From Pseudomonas sp. GM50 (GTDB lineage Bacteria > Pseudomonadota > Gammaproteobacteria > Pseudomonadales > Pseudomonadaceae): DNA of 64,000 nucleotides. The notes beneath the pieces were generated by a model. It did no database searches. It saw only the letters and a program-made list of their open reading frames with translations, and had not been told where the DNA came from. Position 1 is the first letter of the stretch. Each line of letters starts with the position of its first letter. Below are positions 54,423-64,000 of this stretch, in pieces. The stretch spans positions 1 through 64,000 of the forward strand of contig NZ_AKJK01000052.1 in NCBI RefSeq assembly GCF_000282375.1, written 5' to 3'. A program made the translations under genes and the position numbers.

Positions 54423-55528
54423 GCCAGACCTTACTGCTGAACCTGCGCAACCTGGCCTGCGGTTACCAAAACCAGCGGGTCGTGCAGAACCTCAACCTGC
54501 ATTTGAATGCCGGCGACATCGGTTGCCTGCTGGGGTCTTCGGGCTGCGGCAAAACCACCACCCTGCGGGCAATTGCCGGTTTTGAACCGGTGCACGAAGG
54601 TGAAATCCAGCTGGCGGGCGAGACCATCTCCAGCGCCGGCTTCACCCTCGCCCCGGAGAAACGCCGGATCGGCATGGTGTTCCAGGATTACGCACTGTTT
54701 CCGCATTTGAGCGTGGCCGAGAACATCGCTTTCGGGATCCGCAAGCACCCGCAAAAGGATCGCATCACCGAAGAGCTGCTCGAACTGGTCAACCTGAAAA
54801 ACCTCGGCAAGCGTTTCCCCCATGAGCTGTCCGGTGGCCAACAGCAACGTGTCGCCCTCGCCCGCGCCCTGGCGCCGGAACCGCAACTGCTGTTGCTCGA
54901 TGAGCCGTTCTCCAACCTCGACGGTGAACTACGACGCAAGCTCAGCCATGAGGTACGCGACATTCTCAAGGCTCGCGGCACCAGTGCGATCCTGGTGACC
55001 CACGATCAGGAAGAAGCCTTCGCGGTCAGCGACCACGTGGGCGTTTTCAAGGAAGGTCGCCTGGAGCAGTGGGACACGCCCTACAACCTCTATCACGAAC
55101 CACTGACGCCATTCGTGGCCAGTTTCATTGGCCAGGGTTACTTCATTCGCGGTCAGTTGAGCAGCCCGGAATCGGTGCAGACCGAGCTGGGTGAATTGCG
55201 CGGCAACCGTGCCTACACCTGGCCGATCGGATGCGCCGTGGACGTGTTGTTGCGTCCGGACGATATCGTCTATGCGCCGGACAGCCCACTGAGGACGCAG
55301 ATTGTCGGCAAGAGCTTCCAGGGGGCATCAACCCTGTACCGCTTGCAGTTGCCTACAGGCGCACAGCTGGAGTCGATTTTCCCGAGCCATGCCGATCATC
55401 TGGTCGGTGCTGAAGTAGGTATTCGGGTGGCGGCTGAACACCTGGTGTTGTTCCAGGCGTCCGGCAGCACGGCGGCGCAAATTCCGGTGATCGAATCCGG
55501 TGTTCGGCGGTACAGCTCCGCCAGCTGA
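54419..55528 (+). CDS. ABC transporter ATP-binding protein (FbpC/PotA-like)
   Basis: ATPase of 369 residues: Walker [15 protein letters not shown]-loop [11 protein letters not shown], signature [16 protein letters not shown], Walker [13 protein letters not shown], and switch His in VTHDQEEAF. The C-terminal third is a TOBE/OB-fold domain ([12 protein letters not shown]...[14 protein letters not shown]), as in FbpC (ferric iron) and PotA/MalK-type importers. No permease or binding-protein gene is adjacent, so it works with components encoded elsewhere. Its start overlaps the argF stop (ATGA), so it is co-translated with argF, an arrangement also present in PAO1. Confidence 0.93.
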   Translation: MSQTLLLNLRNLACGYQNQRVVQNLNLHLNAGDIGCLLGSSGCGKTTTLRAIAGFEPVHEGEIQLAGETISSAGFTLAPEKRRIGMVFQDYALFPHLSVAENIAFGIRKHPQKDRITEELLELVNLKNLGKRFPHELSGGQQQRVALARALAPEPQLLLLDEPFSNLDGELRRKLSHEVRDILKARGTSAILVTHDQEEAFAVSDHVGVFKEGRLEQWDTPYNLYHEPLTPFVASFIGQGYFIRGQLSSPESVQTELGELRGNRAYTWPIGCAVDVLLRPDDIVYAPDSPLRTQIVGKSFQGASTLYRLQLPTGAQLESIFPSHADHLVGAEVGIRVAAEHLVLFQASGSTAAQIPVIESGVRRYSSAS

Positions 55529-55538
55529 CACCAGGATC

Positions 55539-55630
55539 TGTAGGAGCGAGGCTTGCCCGCGAAGGCGTCGTATCAGTCGACATCATCGTTGACTGGCATG
55601 ACGCCTTCGCGGGCAAGCCTCGCTCCTACA
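55539..55630. repeat. REPIN type B
   Basis: GAGCGAGGCTTGCCCGCGAA and its complement are separated by about 40 bases that include a CAGTCGAC/GTTGACTG inversion. It lies between the convergent ABC ATPase and PhzF-like genes. Confidence 0.9.
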
Positions 55631-55637
55631 TAAAAAA

Positions 55638-56420
55638 TCATCCGAGCAATAATGTGCCGCTCGCAACCAGCGTCGCATTCCCGCCAATACTCACTCGATC
55701 CCCTTCCAGCTGGCAAAACAACTCCCCGCCCCGCCCCGAGCACTGATAAGCCGTCAGACTCGACTTGTTCAAGCGTTCCGACCAGTACGGAATCAGGCTG
55801 CAGTGGGTCGATCCGGTCACCGGGTCTTCGTTGATACCGATTGCTGGCGCAAAGTACCGCGATACAAAATCATGCGTGTTGCCCTTGGCCGTCACAATGG
55901 CGCCTGGCCACGGCAGTTTTGCCAGCGCAACCATGTCCGGCTGACAATCGAGCACGGCTTGCTCGGACTCCAGCACCACGAACAATTCTTTGGAACCCAA
56001 CACATCGACTGCTTTCACACCCAAGGCGTGCTCGACATCCAGGATCACGCCCACTTCTGTCGGCACGATGGCCGGGAAATCCAGCCACAAGCGCGTGCCC
56101 TCACGGCTGACACTCAGCGGGCCGGACTTGCAGATGAAGTCCAGTCGTTCGGCCGGCTCCTTATAGATTTCAAACAGAACATAGGCGCTGGCCAGGGTCG
56201 CATGGCCGCATAACGGGACTTCGGTGGTCGGGGTAAACCAGCGGATGTGCCAGACGGAACCCTCACGGACCAGAAATGCGGTTTCGGCGAGGTTGTGTTC
56301 GGCGGCGATTTTTTGCATCAACTCATCGTCGAGCCAGGTATCGAGCCGGTACACCATCGCCGGGTTGCCACTGAACGGCCGATCACTGAACGCGTCGACC
56401 TGATGAAACTCTAGCTGCAT
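55638..56420 (-). CDS. PhzF-family isomerase-like protein
   Basis: Protein of 260 residues with the two-domain PhzF/diaminopimelate-epimerase fold. MQLEFHQVDAFSDRPFSGNPAMVY, the Glu of AEHNLAETAFLV (catalytic acid in PhzF), FTPTTEVPLCGHATLASAYVLF, and NEDPVTGSTHCSLIPYW with SGRGGEL near the C-terminus are all conserved. The family includes phenazine isomerase PhzF, but no phz genes are here, so the substrate is unknown. The ATG at 56420 has a GGGAGAAG ribosome site. Any transcript would run into the REP cluster at its 3' end. Confidence 0.92.
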   Translation of the reverse strand: MQLEFHQVDAFSDRPFSGNPAMVYRLDTWLDDELMQKIAAEHNLAETAFLVREGSVWHIRWFTPTTEVPLCGHATLASAYVLFEIYKEPAERLDFICKSGPLSVSREGTRLWLDFPAIVPTEVGVILDVEHALGVKAVDVLGSKELFVVLESEQAVLDCQPDMVALAKLPWPGAIVTAKGNTHDFVSRYFAPAIGINEDPVTGSTHCSLIPYWSERLNKSSLTAYQCSGRGGELFCQLEGDRVSIGGNATLVASGTLLLG

Positions 56421-56536
56421 GCCACTTCTCCCTTTTTCAGGTCGACGAGCATGGCGCCACGAAGAGCCCTTCACCAGTGACAGAGCGAATCAATTTTCAC
56501 CATACAGCGCCGGGCTGAACGCCCGAGGCCTTCTGC

Positions 56537-57007
56537 TCAGGCGCGACCGATGTCGGCGAACTTCGCCTGGGTGTGTTCGGCCAATACGGCGGGCGCCAGT
56601 TCGACTTCCAGTCCACGCCGTCCGGCGCTGACAAAGATGCTGGAAAAAGGCTGAGCTGAACTGTCAATAAAGGTACGCAGGCGCTTCTTCTGCCCGAGCG
56701 GACTGATACCCCCTAACAGATACCCTGTCGATCGCTGTGCAGCAGCGGGATCAGCCATTTCGACTTTCTTCACGCCAGCGGCCTGTGCCAGCGCCTTCAA
56801 GTCCAGACTTCCGACGACCGGCACCACTGCCACCAACAGTTCCCCCTTTTCGCTGGCCGCCAGCAATGTCTTGAACACCTGGGCCGGGTCCAAGCCCAGT
56901 TTTTCCGCGGCCTCCAGACCATAGGACGCGGCCTTCGGATCATGTTCGTAACTGTGCACGCGATGTTCGGCACGAACTTTTTTCAACAAATCCAATGCGG
57001 GGGTCAT
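56537..57007 (-). CDS. ybaK: Cys-tRNA(Pro)/Cys-tRNA(Cys) deacylase YbaK
   Basis: A 156-residue YbaK/EbsC-family editing protein that hydrolyses mischarged Cys-tRNA(Pro) in trans to ProRS. The invariant Lys is in [11 protein letters not shown], and [28 protein letters not shown] contains the conserved GxxxP loop. It starts [15 protein letters not shown]. It is convergent with nothing and shares no operon with the PhzF gene, which begins 117 bases further on. Confidence 0.95.
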   Translation of the reverse strand: MTPALDLLKKVRAEHRVHSYEHDPKAASYGLEAAEKLGLDPAQVFKTLLAASEKGELLVAVVPVVGSLDLKALAQAAGVKKVEMADPAAAQRSTGYLLGGISPLGQKKRLRTFIDSSAQPFSSIFVSAGRRGLEVELAPAVLAEHTQAKFADIGRA

Positions 57008-57207
57008 GGCAGCTCCAAGCTTGGCGGCAGAAGAAAAATACTGCGCAGATTCTAGGTCATTGATCGATAAAAGGCTCTATTACAACGCTATTTCAAAAGC
57101 TTGGCCGGGCTTCAGTGCCGTTCGTCCACGGTCAGCCTCCCCGATGAACGATGTGATCATTCACGTGACTAATAGTTGAAATATGACTGACAGTTCACTT
57201 TCGACCT

Positions 57208-57236
57208 TTGACAGCAGCGTTTCTTGTCTATATTTT
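57208..57236 (+). promoter_or_regulatory. Sigma-70 promoter of glpF
   Basis: A perfect -35 TTGACA (57208-57213) is followed after 17 bases by TATTTT (57231-57236), or after 15 by TATATT. A GlpR-like half-site (TTTTTTCGAA) overlaps the -10 region and its downstream edge. The rest of the 368-base ybaK-glpF gap shows no gene. Confidence 0.6.
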
Positions 57237-57375
57237 TTCGAATCTGAATACTGTACGAATGTCTCACTGCAGCATCCAGCAGCAAGCCGAGCCCAGGATG
57301 GGGATCCTCCTCGGTGAAAATCGCGCTTTGACCTTGATGAAAAAGCGCCAGACAACAACAAAAACGAGGTTTTCA

Positions 57376-58227
57376 ATGACAACTGCTTTACAACAACCGT
57401 CGCTCTCGAGCCAATGCATGGCCGAGTTTTTGGGTACTGCACTGCTAATCTTTTTCGGTACTGGCTGTGTTGCCGCGCTCAAGGTGGCGGGTGCCAGCTT
57501 TGGGCTATGGGAAATCAGCATTATCTGGGGGGTTGGCGTCAGCATGGCGATCTACCTCACCGCCGGCGTTTCCGGTGCGCACCTCAATCCTGCCGTGAGC
57601 ATCGCGCTGAGCATTTTCGCTGACTTCGAAAAGCGCAAACTGCCTTTCTATATCTTCTCCCAGGTGGCCGGCGCCTTCTGCGGGGCCTTGTTGGTTTACA
57701 CGCTGTACAGCAACCTTTTCTTCGATTTCGAACAAACTCACCAAATGGTTCGTGGCACCCAGGCCAGCCTTGAATTGGCTTCGGTGTTCTCCACTTTCCC
57801 GAACCCTGCCCTGACCACAGCCCAGGCCTTTTTGGTAGAAGTGATCATCACCGCCATCCTGATGGGCGTGATCATGTCGTTGACCGACGACAACAATGGC
57901 CTGCCCAAAGGGCCGCTGGCACCGTTGCTGATCGGCCTGCTGATTGCCGTGATCGGTAGCTCGATGGGCCCACTGACCGGTTTTGCGATGAACCCGGCCC
58001 GCGACTTCGGTCCTAAACTAATGACTTTTTTCACAGGCTGGGGTGAAATTTCCTTCACTGGCGGGCGCGATATCCCGTACTTCCTGATCCCGTTTTTTGC
58101 ACCGATTGTCGGTGCCTGCCTCGGTGCTGCAGCTTATCGCGGGCTGATTGCCCGCCATCTGCCCAGCGCCATACCTGCTACAAAGGATGCAACACCGGCC
58201 ATTGACGGCAAACCAAGAACGTCTTGA
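57376..58227 (+). CDS. glpF: Glycerol uptake facilitator (aquaglyceroporin)
   Basis: MIP-family channel of 283 residues with six transmembrane helices and two half-helices carrying NPA motifs (SGAHLNPAVSIAL and GFAMNPARDFGPK); the Asp after the second NPA is typical of glycerol channels. GLSIN-like loops and FLGTALLIFFGTGCVAAL start TM1. It lets glycerol diffuse across the inner membrane, where GlpK traps it. The ATG at 57376 has GAGG upstream; the long upstream open frame is not homologous and overlaps the promoter. It is followed by glpK after 76 bases. Confidence 0.97.
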   Translation: MTTALQQPSLSSQCMAEFLGTALLIFFGTGCVAALKVAGASFGLWEISIIWGVGVSMAIYLTAGVSGAHLNPAVSIALSIFADFEKRKLPFYIFSQVAGAFCGALLVYTLYSNLFFDFEQTHQMVRGTQASLELASVFSTFPNPALTTAQAFLVEVIITAILMGVIMSLTDDNNGLPKGPLAPLLIGLLIAVIGSSMGPLTGFAMNPARDFGPKLMTFFTGWGEISFTGGRDIPYFLIPFFAPIVGACLGAAAYRGLIARHLPSAIPATKDATPAIDGKPRTS

Positions 58228-58282
58228 AACCGTTGGCGCGTGATCCTGCCCATGTGGTCCCGCGCCTGACCTCACTTCCTAA

Positions 58283-59809
<1,527 letters not shown>

Positions 59810-59892
59810 GCCAAGGACGGGTTCTAACTGGCAGGGAGCAGATTCCTCCGGCATCATGGGCAAATTTTGCACGGCAGCCCAAAGGAAGCCCC

Positions 59893-60648
59893 ATGAATCT
59901 GCCTCCCCGTCAGCAGCAAATCCTCGAACTGGTCCGCGAACGCGGCTATGTCAGCATCGAGGAAATGGCCCAGCTGTTCGTCGTTACACCGCAAACCATC
60001 CGCCGCGATATCAATCAACTGGCGGAAGTGAATCTGTTGCGTCGCTACCACGGCGGCGCAGCCTACGACTCCAGCGTCGAAAACACCGCCTACGCGATGC
60101 GCGCCGACCAGATGCGCGATGAAAAGCAGCGTATCGGCGAAGCCATTGCCGCTCAGATTCCCGATCACGCCTCGCTGTTCATCAATATCGGCACCACCAC
60201 CGAATCCATCGCTCGGGCGCTGCTCAACCACAACCACCTGAAGATCATCACCAACAACCTGCACGTGGCCTCGATGCTCAGCGCCAAGGACGATTTCGAT
60301 GTGCTGCTGACCGGTGGCAACGTGCGGCGTGACGGTGGCGTGGTTGGTCAGGCGAGTGTCGACTTCATTAACCAGTTCAAGGTCGACTTCGCGCTGGTCG
60401 GCATCAGCGGTATTGATGAAGACGGCAGTTTGCTGGACTTCGATTATCAGGAAGTACGGGTGTCCCAGGCGATCATCGCCAACGCCCGGCAGGTGATTCT
60501 GGCGGCTGACTCCAGCAAATTCGGGCGCAACGCCATGATTCGCCTGGGGCCGATCAGCCTGATCGATTGCCTGGTCACCGACCAGCAGCCTTCGCCGGCC
60601 CTGGCGCAGTTGTTGAGCCAGCACAAGATTCGGCTGGAAGTCGTGTAA
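59893..60648 (+). CDS. glpR: Glycerol-3-phosphate regulon repressor GlpR (DeoR family)
   Basis: Regulator of 251 residues: a DeoR helix-turn-helix ([40 protein letters not shown]) and a phosphosugar-binding DeoRC domain ([56 protein letters not shown]). It represses glp genes until glycerol-3-phosphate binds. It is placed between glpK and glpD, both likely targets; palindromic GlpR-like sites are seen before glpD. The ATG at 59893 has an AAGGAAG ribosome site. Confidence 0.97.
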   Translation: MNLPPRQQQILELVRERGYVSIEEMAQLFVVTPQTIRRDINQLAEVNLLRRYHGGAAYDSSVENTAYAMRADQMRDEKQRIGEAIAAQIPDHASLFINIGTTTESIARALLNHNHLKIITNNLHVASMLSAKDDFDVLLTGGNVRRDGGVVGQASVDFINQFKVDFALVGISGIDEDGSLLDFDYQEVRVSQAIIANARQVILAADSSKFGRNAMIRLGPISLIDCLVTDQQPSPALAQLLSQHKIRLEVV

Positions 60649-60662
60649 GCACATCGGCCCGT

Positions 60663-60795
60663 TGTGGCGAGGGGGCTTGCCCCCGTTGGGCCGCGAAGCG
60701 GCCCCAAAACCATTCACCGCCAATCCCTCAGTTAAACATCGCAACCCGCTCTGCGACTGCTGCGCAGCCGAACGGGGGCAAGCCCCCTCGCCACA
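60663..60795. repeat. REPIN type A
   Basis: TGTGGCGAGGGGGCTTGCCC and its complement flank about 90 bases with inner hairpin segments GGGCCGCGAAGCGGCCC and CGACTGCTGCGCAGCCG. It lies between glpR and glpD, upstream of the glpD operators. Confidence 0.9.
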
Positions 60796-60807
60796 AAACC
60801 GCGTCTA

Positions 60808-60920
60808 AATGTTCGAAAATTTTCCTTTAACCGCCCTTCGATCAGTATTTTCAATCGAAGCACACTGGCTGTGGGCGTCTTTATGGGCTAATATTTTCGC
60901 AAATGAACATTAATGTTCGA
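60808..60920. promoter_or_regulatory. GlpR-like operators upstream of glpD
   Basis: The E. coli GlpR half-site, from memory, is WATGTTCGWT. AATGTTCGAA occurs at 60808-60817. A perfect palindrome GAACATTAATGTTC at 60905-60918 carries two overlapping opposed half-sites (AATGTTCGAA forward, AATGTTCATT reverse), each matching 9 of 10 positions. The palindrome is 40 bases before the glpD ATG, where bound repressor would block transcription or escape. Confidence 0.75.
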
Positions 60921-60957
60921 ATTCAAATATAGAAATTCAAAAACCCGAGGCCAGCCG

Positions 60958-62496
60958 ATGCCCACTTCTACCTTGCCTATGCCCCCTCTCGCCGAGGTCT
61001 ACGATATCGCCGTCATCGGTGGTGGGATCAATGGCGTGGGGATCGCAGCGGATGCCGCCGGTCGCGGTCTTTCGGTGTTCCTTTGCGAAAAGGATGACTT
61101 GGCCAGCCACACCTCGTCCGCCAGCAGCAAGCTGATCCACGGTGGCCTGCGCTATCTCGAACATTACGAATTTCGCCTGGTGCGCGAAGCTCTCGCCGAG
61201 CGTGAAGTATTGCTGGCCAAGGCGCCGCACATCGTCAAACAGATGCGCTTCGTGCTGCCGCACCGCCCGCACCTGCGTCCGGCCTGGATGATCCGCGCCG
61301 GCCTGTTCCTTTATGATCACCTCGGCAAACGGGAAAAACTCGAAGGCTCGAAAAGCCTGAAGTTCGGCCCGGACAGTGCACTGAAAAGCGAAATCACCAA
61401 AGGCTTCGAATATTCCGATTGCTGGGTCGATGACGCACGTCTGGTCGTGCTGAACGCCATGGCCGCCCGCGAGAAAGGCGCTCACGTTCACACCCAGACC
61501 CGCTGCGCCAGTGCCCGTCGCACCAAGGGCCTGTGGCACCTGAATCTGGAACGTGCCGATGGCAGCCTGTTTTCGATCCGCGCCAAAGCGCTGGTGAATG
61601 CAGCCGGCCCGTGGGTCGCCAAGTTCATCCGTGACGACCTGAAGATGGAATCGCCGTACGGCATCCGTTTGATCCAGGGCAGCCACCTGATCGTGCCGAA
61701 GCTGTATGAAGGCGAACACGCGCACATTCTGCAAAACGAAGATCAGCGCATCGTGTTCACCATTCCGTACCTGAACCACTTCACCCTGATCGGCACTACC
61801 GACCGCGAGTACACCGGTGACCCGGCCGCAGTTGCAATCACCGAAGGCGAAACCGATTACCTGCTCAAAGTGGTCAACGCCCACTTCAAGAAGCAAATCA
61901 GCCGCGACGATATCCTGCACAGCTATTCCGGTGTTCGTCCGTTGTGCAACGACGAATCCGACAACCCGTCGGCCGTCACCCGCGACTACACCCTGGCATT
62001 GTCGGGCAGTGCCGAAGAAGCGCCGCTGCTGTCGGTGTTCGGCGGCAAACTGACGACTTACCGCAAACTGGCCGAATCGGCGCTGGCGCAACTGGCACCG
62101 TACTTCACGCACATCAAGCCGAGCTGGACTGCCAGCGCTACCCTGCCCGGCGGCGAAGACATGACCACCCCGCAGGCCTTGAGCTCGCGGATCCGCGACA
62201 AGTTCGACTGGGTGCCCACCGAAATCGCCCGACGCTGGGCCACTACTTACGGCAGCCGCACCTGGCGCATGCTCGAAGGTGTGGAAAGCCTCAGCGACCT
62301 GGGCGAACACATCGGCGGCGGTCTCTACACCCGCGAAGTCGATTACCTGTGCAGCGAAGAGTGGGCGACCACCGCCCACGACATTCTGTGGCGCCGCAGC
62401 AAGCTTGGGCTGTTCACTACCCAGGCGGAACAGCAGAAGCTCAAGGATTACCTGAACAAGGTCGAACAGAACCGCAGCAAGATCGAAGCGGCCTGA
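60958..62496 (+). CDS. glpD: Glycerol-3-phosphate dehydrogenase, aerobic (FAD)
   Basis: Membrane-associated flavoenzyme of 512 residues that oxidises glycerol-3-phosphate to dihydroxyacetone phosphate and reduces quinone. The FAD fold is VYDIAVIGGGINGVGIAADAAGRG; ASSKLIHGGLRYLEHYEFRLVREAL and VNAAGPWV are GlpD signatures, and SVFGGKLTTYRKLAE lies near the end of the catalytic part. The ATG at 60958 has CCGAGG 9 bases upstream; the frame before it runs through the operator. It is the last gene of the glp cluster and ends in a terminator. Confidence 0.98.
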   Translation: MPTSTLPMPPLAEVYDIAVIGGGINGVGIAADAAGRGLSVFLCEKDDLASHTSSASSKLIHGGLRYLEHYEFRLVREALAEREVLLAKAPHIVKQMRFVLPHRPHLRPAWMIRAGLFLYDHLGKREKLEGSKSLKFGPDSALKSEITKGFEYSDCWVDDARLVVLNAMAAREKGAHVHTQTRCASARRTKGLWHLNLERADGSLFSIRAKALVNAAGPWVAKFIRDDLKMESPYGIRLIQGSHLIVPKLYEGEHAHILQNEDQRIVFTIPYLNHFTLIGTTDREYTGDPAAVAITEGETDYLLKVVNAHFKKQISRDDILHSYSGVRPLCNDESDNPSAVTRDYTLALSGSAEEAPLLSVFGGKLTTYRKLAESALAQLAPYFTHIKPSWTASATLPGGEDMTTPQALSSRIRDKFDWVPTEIARRWATTYGSRTWRMLEGVESLSDLGEHIGGGLYTREVDYLCSEEWATTAHDILWRRSKLGLFTTQAEQQKLKDYLNKVEQNRSKIEAA

Positions 62497-62515
62497 TCGG
62501 CAATTCGGTTGAACC

Positions 62516-62550
62516 AGAAGCCCCTGAATCTCACGACTCAGGGGCTTTTT
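62516..62550 (+). terminator. Intrinsic terminator of glpD
   Basis: A 10-base stem AAGCCCCTGA / TCAGGGGCTT with a 10-base loop and a T run, 21 bases after the glpD stop codon. Confidence 0.92.
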
Positions 62551-62565
62551 CATAACCCGCAAGAC

Positions 62566-62656
62566 TGTAGGAGCGAGGCTTGCCCGCGAATGGATCACCG
62601 CGGTCTGCCTGGAGCACCGCGTTATCGTTCTTCGCGGGCAAGCCTCGCTCCTACAG
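62566..62656. repeat. REPIN type B
   Basis: GAGCGAGGCTTGCCCGCGAA and its complement are separated by about 40 bases, between the glpD terminator and the AauR-type boxes of the next gene. Confidence 0.9.
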
Positions 62657-62673
62657 GTTGAGGGGGGATTCAT

Positions 62674-62717
62674 TCGGTTTTCCGAACGCGACTTGTCAGT
62701 CGATTCGGATAACCGGA
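62674..62717 (+). promoter_or_regulatory. Two AauR-type activator boxes upstream of aatJ/gltI
   Basis: TTCGG-TTTT-CCGAA (62674-62687) is a perfect match to the AauR box TTCGGNNNNCCGAA known from Pseudomonas acidic amino-acid uptake genes (from memory). TTCGG-ATAA-CCGGA (62704-62717) is a second copy with one mismatch, 30 bases downstream. They lie about 80-120 bases upstream of the sigma-54 promoter, a normal enhancer distance. Confidence 0.8.
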
Positions 62718-62793
62718 TTACTGATCGTGAAAAAATGCGCCATAAAAATTTAATAGCCTTACAAATCAATATCTTGAGCCATATCGCCTAGCC

Positions 62794-62809
62794 TGGCACG
62801 AGTCATGCT
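62794..62809 (+). promoter_or_regulatory. Sigma-54 (RpoN) promoter of aatJ/gltI
   Basis: TGGCACGAGTCATGCT matches the -24/-12 consensus TGGCACG-N4-TTGCW with one mismatch (A for the first T of TTGC); GG and GC have the required spacing. It is about 117 bases before the start codon and downstream of two AauR-type boxes. Confidence 0.8.
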
Positions 62810-62925
62810 CTACACTCTTGGACGAATGTTCGCTGCGCCACCCCTTCAGGAGCCCGCAAGCATTCGAAGCACCAAAAAGGGCCGATGAACTGGCTCCATA
62901 TAAAAACAATGTCGAGGAAAATTTG

Positions 62926-63840
62926 ATGCGCATCGTTCCCCATATCCTGGGCGCAGCCATTGCTGCCGCTCTGATTAGCACTCCAGTTTTCGCTGCCGAA
63001 CTCACCGGCACACTGAAGAAGATCAAAGAGTCCGGCACCATCACCCTCGGGCATCGTGACGCTTCCATTCCGTTTTCCTATATCGCGGACGCTTCCGGCA
63101 AACCGGTTGGCTACTCCCACGATATCCAGCTGAAAATCGTCGAAGCCATCAAGAAAGACCTGGACATGCCCAACCTCCAGGTCAAATACAACCTGGTGAC
63201 CTCGCAAACCCGTATCCCGCTGGTGCAGAACGGCACCGTGGACGTCGAGTGCGGTTCCACCACCAACAACGTCGAGCGTCAGCAACAAGTTGACTTCTCC
63301 GTCGGCATCTTCGAAATCGGCACCAAGCTGCTGGCCAAGAAAGATTCCCCATACAAAGACTTCGCCGACCTCAAAGGCAAGAACGTCGTGACCACCGCCG
63401 GCACCACGTCCGAGCGCATCCTCAAGTCGATGAACGCCGACAAGCAGATGGGCATGAACGTGATCTCCGCCAAGGACCACGGCGAGTCCTTCCAGATGCT
63501 GGAAACCGGCCGTGCCGTTGCTTTCATGATGGACGACGCCTTGCTGGCTGGCGAAATGGCCAAGGCCAAGAAGCCGACCGACTGGGTCGTGACCGGTACT
63601 CCACAGTCCTTTGAAGTCTACGGTTGCATGGTCCGCAAGGGCGACGCGCCGTTCAAGAAAGCTGTCGACGACGCCATCGTCGCGACCTATAAGTCCGGCG
63701 AGATCAACAAGATCTACGAAAAATGGTTCATGCAGCCAATCCCGCCAAAAAACCTGAACCTGAACTTCCCGATGAGCGACGAGCTCAAGGCCCTGATCGC
63801 CAATCCGACCGACAAAGCGGCTGACGAAAAGAAATCCTGA
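62926..63840 (+). CDS. aatJ: Glutamate/aspartate ABC transporter periplasmic binding protein
   Basis: Solute-binding protein of 304 residues (also named gltI) with a signal peptide (GAAIAAALISTPVFAAEL, cleavage after VFA). GHRDASIPFSYIADASGKPVGYSHDI, QTRIPLVQNGTVDVECGSTTNN and the hinge segments TAGTTSERIL match GltI/AatJ closely. It delivers glutamate/aspartate to an ABC permease whose genes should follow beyond the window. Regulation by AauR and sigma-54 is indicated by the sites upstream. The ATG at 62926 has GAGGAAA upstream. A hairpin after the stop fits the common excess of binding protein over permease. Confidence 0.96.
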   Translation: MRIVPHILGAAIAAALISTPVFAAELTGTLKKIKESGTITLGHRDASIPFSYIADASGKPVGYSHDIQLKIVEAIKKDLDMPNLQVKYNLVTSQTRIPLVQNGTVDVECGSTTNNVERQQQVDFSVGIFEIGTKLLAKKDSPYKDFADLKGKNVVTTAGTTSERILKSMNADKQMGMNVISAKDHGESFQMLETGRAVAFMMDDALLAGEMAKAKKPTDWVVTGTPQSFEVYGCMVRKGDAPFKKAVDDAIVATYKSGEINKIYEKWFMQPIPPKNLNLNFPMSDELKALIANPTDKAADEKKS

Positions 63841-63857
63841 TTTCTGACTAACCTTAT

Positions 63858-63887
63858 CCCCTGAGAGAGCCTTTGCCCTTTCAGGGG
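63858..63887 (+). other. Intercistronic hairpin after aatJ/gltI
   Basis: CCCCTGA / TCAGGGG arms with a 16-base loop start 18 bases after the stop codon, without a T tract. It resembles mRNA-stabilising or attenuating hairpins between binding-protein and permease genes. The remaining bases to 64000 contain no recognisable start of the next gene. Confidence 0.65.
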
Positions 63888-64000
63888 TTGTCACTCCCTG
63901 CTGGCATTTCTGGAAACACTCGAACCGGTGGTTGTCGAGCCGCTCGTGTGTGCCTGATCTTCAAGATCGGGCGGGAACGGAGCTTCCCCAGGCGGGCATT

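Noticed and set aside
55638..56420. PhzF-like gene as evidence of a phenazine cluster
   Set aside because: No other phz gene is nearby, and PhzF-family proteins without phenazine synthesis are common.
60937..62769. 610-codon minus-strand frame opposite glpD
   Set aside because: It spans glpD, its terminator and a REPIN in antisense; no domain is visible.

Overview
This window looks like a chromosomal segment of a fluorescent-group Pseudomonas. The evidence is the GC-rich coding DNA, several families of Pseudomonas REP/REPIN palindromes between genes (about fifteen clusters), and gene blocks that I recall as collinear with parts of P. aeruginosa PAO1 (roughly PA4361-PA4389, PA3481-PA3496, PA3525-PA3538, PA3578-PA3584). 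About 60 protein genes are supported. I see no rRNA, tRNA, CRISPR array, prophage or complete insertion sequence. PAO1 locus names and binding-site consensus sequences are quoted from memory.

Layout, left to right. 1-5.2 kb: the end of a LysR regulator, a small membrane peptide, then 4-hydroxybenzoate catabolism (AraC-type regulator divergent from pobA) and a DHA2-family exporter. 5.3-10.6 kb: a periplasmic tandem-Cache protein, a coiled-coil membrane protein, an SDR-type epimerase, and an argP / ACT-domain / argO amino-acid export module. 10.7-13.9 kb: sodB and the c-di-GMP phosphodiesterase bifA. 14.1-19.5 kb: a four-gene operon of imelysin lipoprotein (icmP-like), di-heme lipoprotein, second imelysin lipoprotein and DUF1513 Tat protein, preceded by a Fur-like palindrome. 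19.7-23.9 kb: a MexVW-like RND pump. 24.1-28.8 kb: an envelope-stress block with a small secreted protein, an InaA-type LPS kinase, a methyltransferase, colS/colR and a PAP2 phosphatase. Candidate ColR boxes lie in front of both flanking transcription units. 28.9-33.4 kb: groEL/groES with a heat-shock-type promoter, fxsA, a HugZ-like protein and an SDR.

33.5-41.8 kb: apbC, metG, then an Rnf/Rsx electron-transport operon (A-B-D-G-E) with nth and a small PA3496-like protein. The Rsx operon is the most unusual part of the window. The rsxC gene is missing, RsxB has no membrane anchor and carries a long helical extension, and RsxA/RsxE have lost most of the cysteines expected to bind the intramembrane iron-sulfur cluster. 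41.9-43.7 kb: a NarL-type response regulator next to an AT-rich patch holding an unknown membrane protein. 43.8-49.9 kb: argG (with an ArgR-type direct repeat), motY, pyrC, rnt, a 2-Cys peroxiredoxin, bfd (with a Fur box) and bacterioferritin. 50.1-57.0 kb: monothiol glutaredoxin, a molybdopterin oxidoreductase, a small unknown protein, argF with an ABC ATPase, a PhzF-like protein and ybaK. 57.3-62.5 kb: the glycerol regulon glpF-glpK-glpR and glpD with GlpR-like operators. 62.6 kb to the end: the glutamate/aspartate binding-protein gene (aatJ/gltI) with two AauR-type boxes and a sigma-54 promoter; its permease genes would lie beyond the window.

Taken together, the window mixes core metabolism (arginine, pyrimidine, glycerol, methionyl-tRNA), iron and redox homeostasis (sodB, icmP operon, bfd/bfr, peroxiredoxin, Grx4, ApbC, Rsx) and envelope maintenance (ColRS block, RND pump). 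There is little sign of recent transfer apart from the AT-rich patch near 42.6-43.3 kb.
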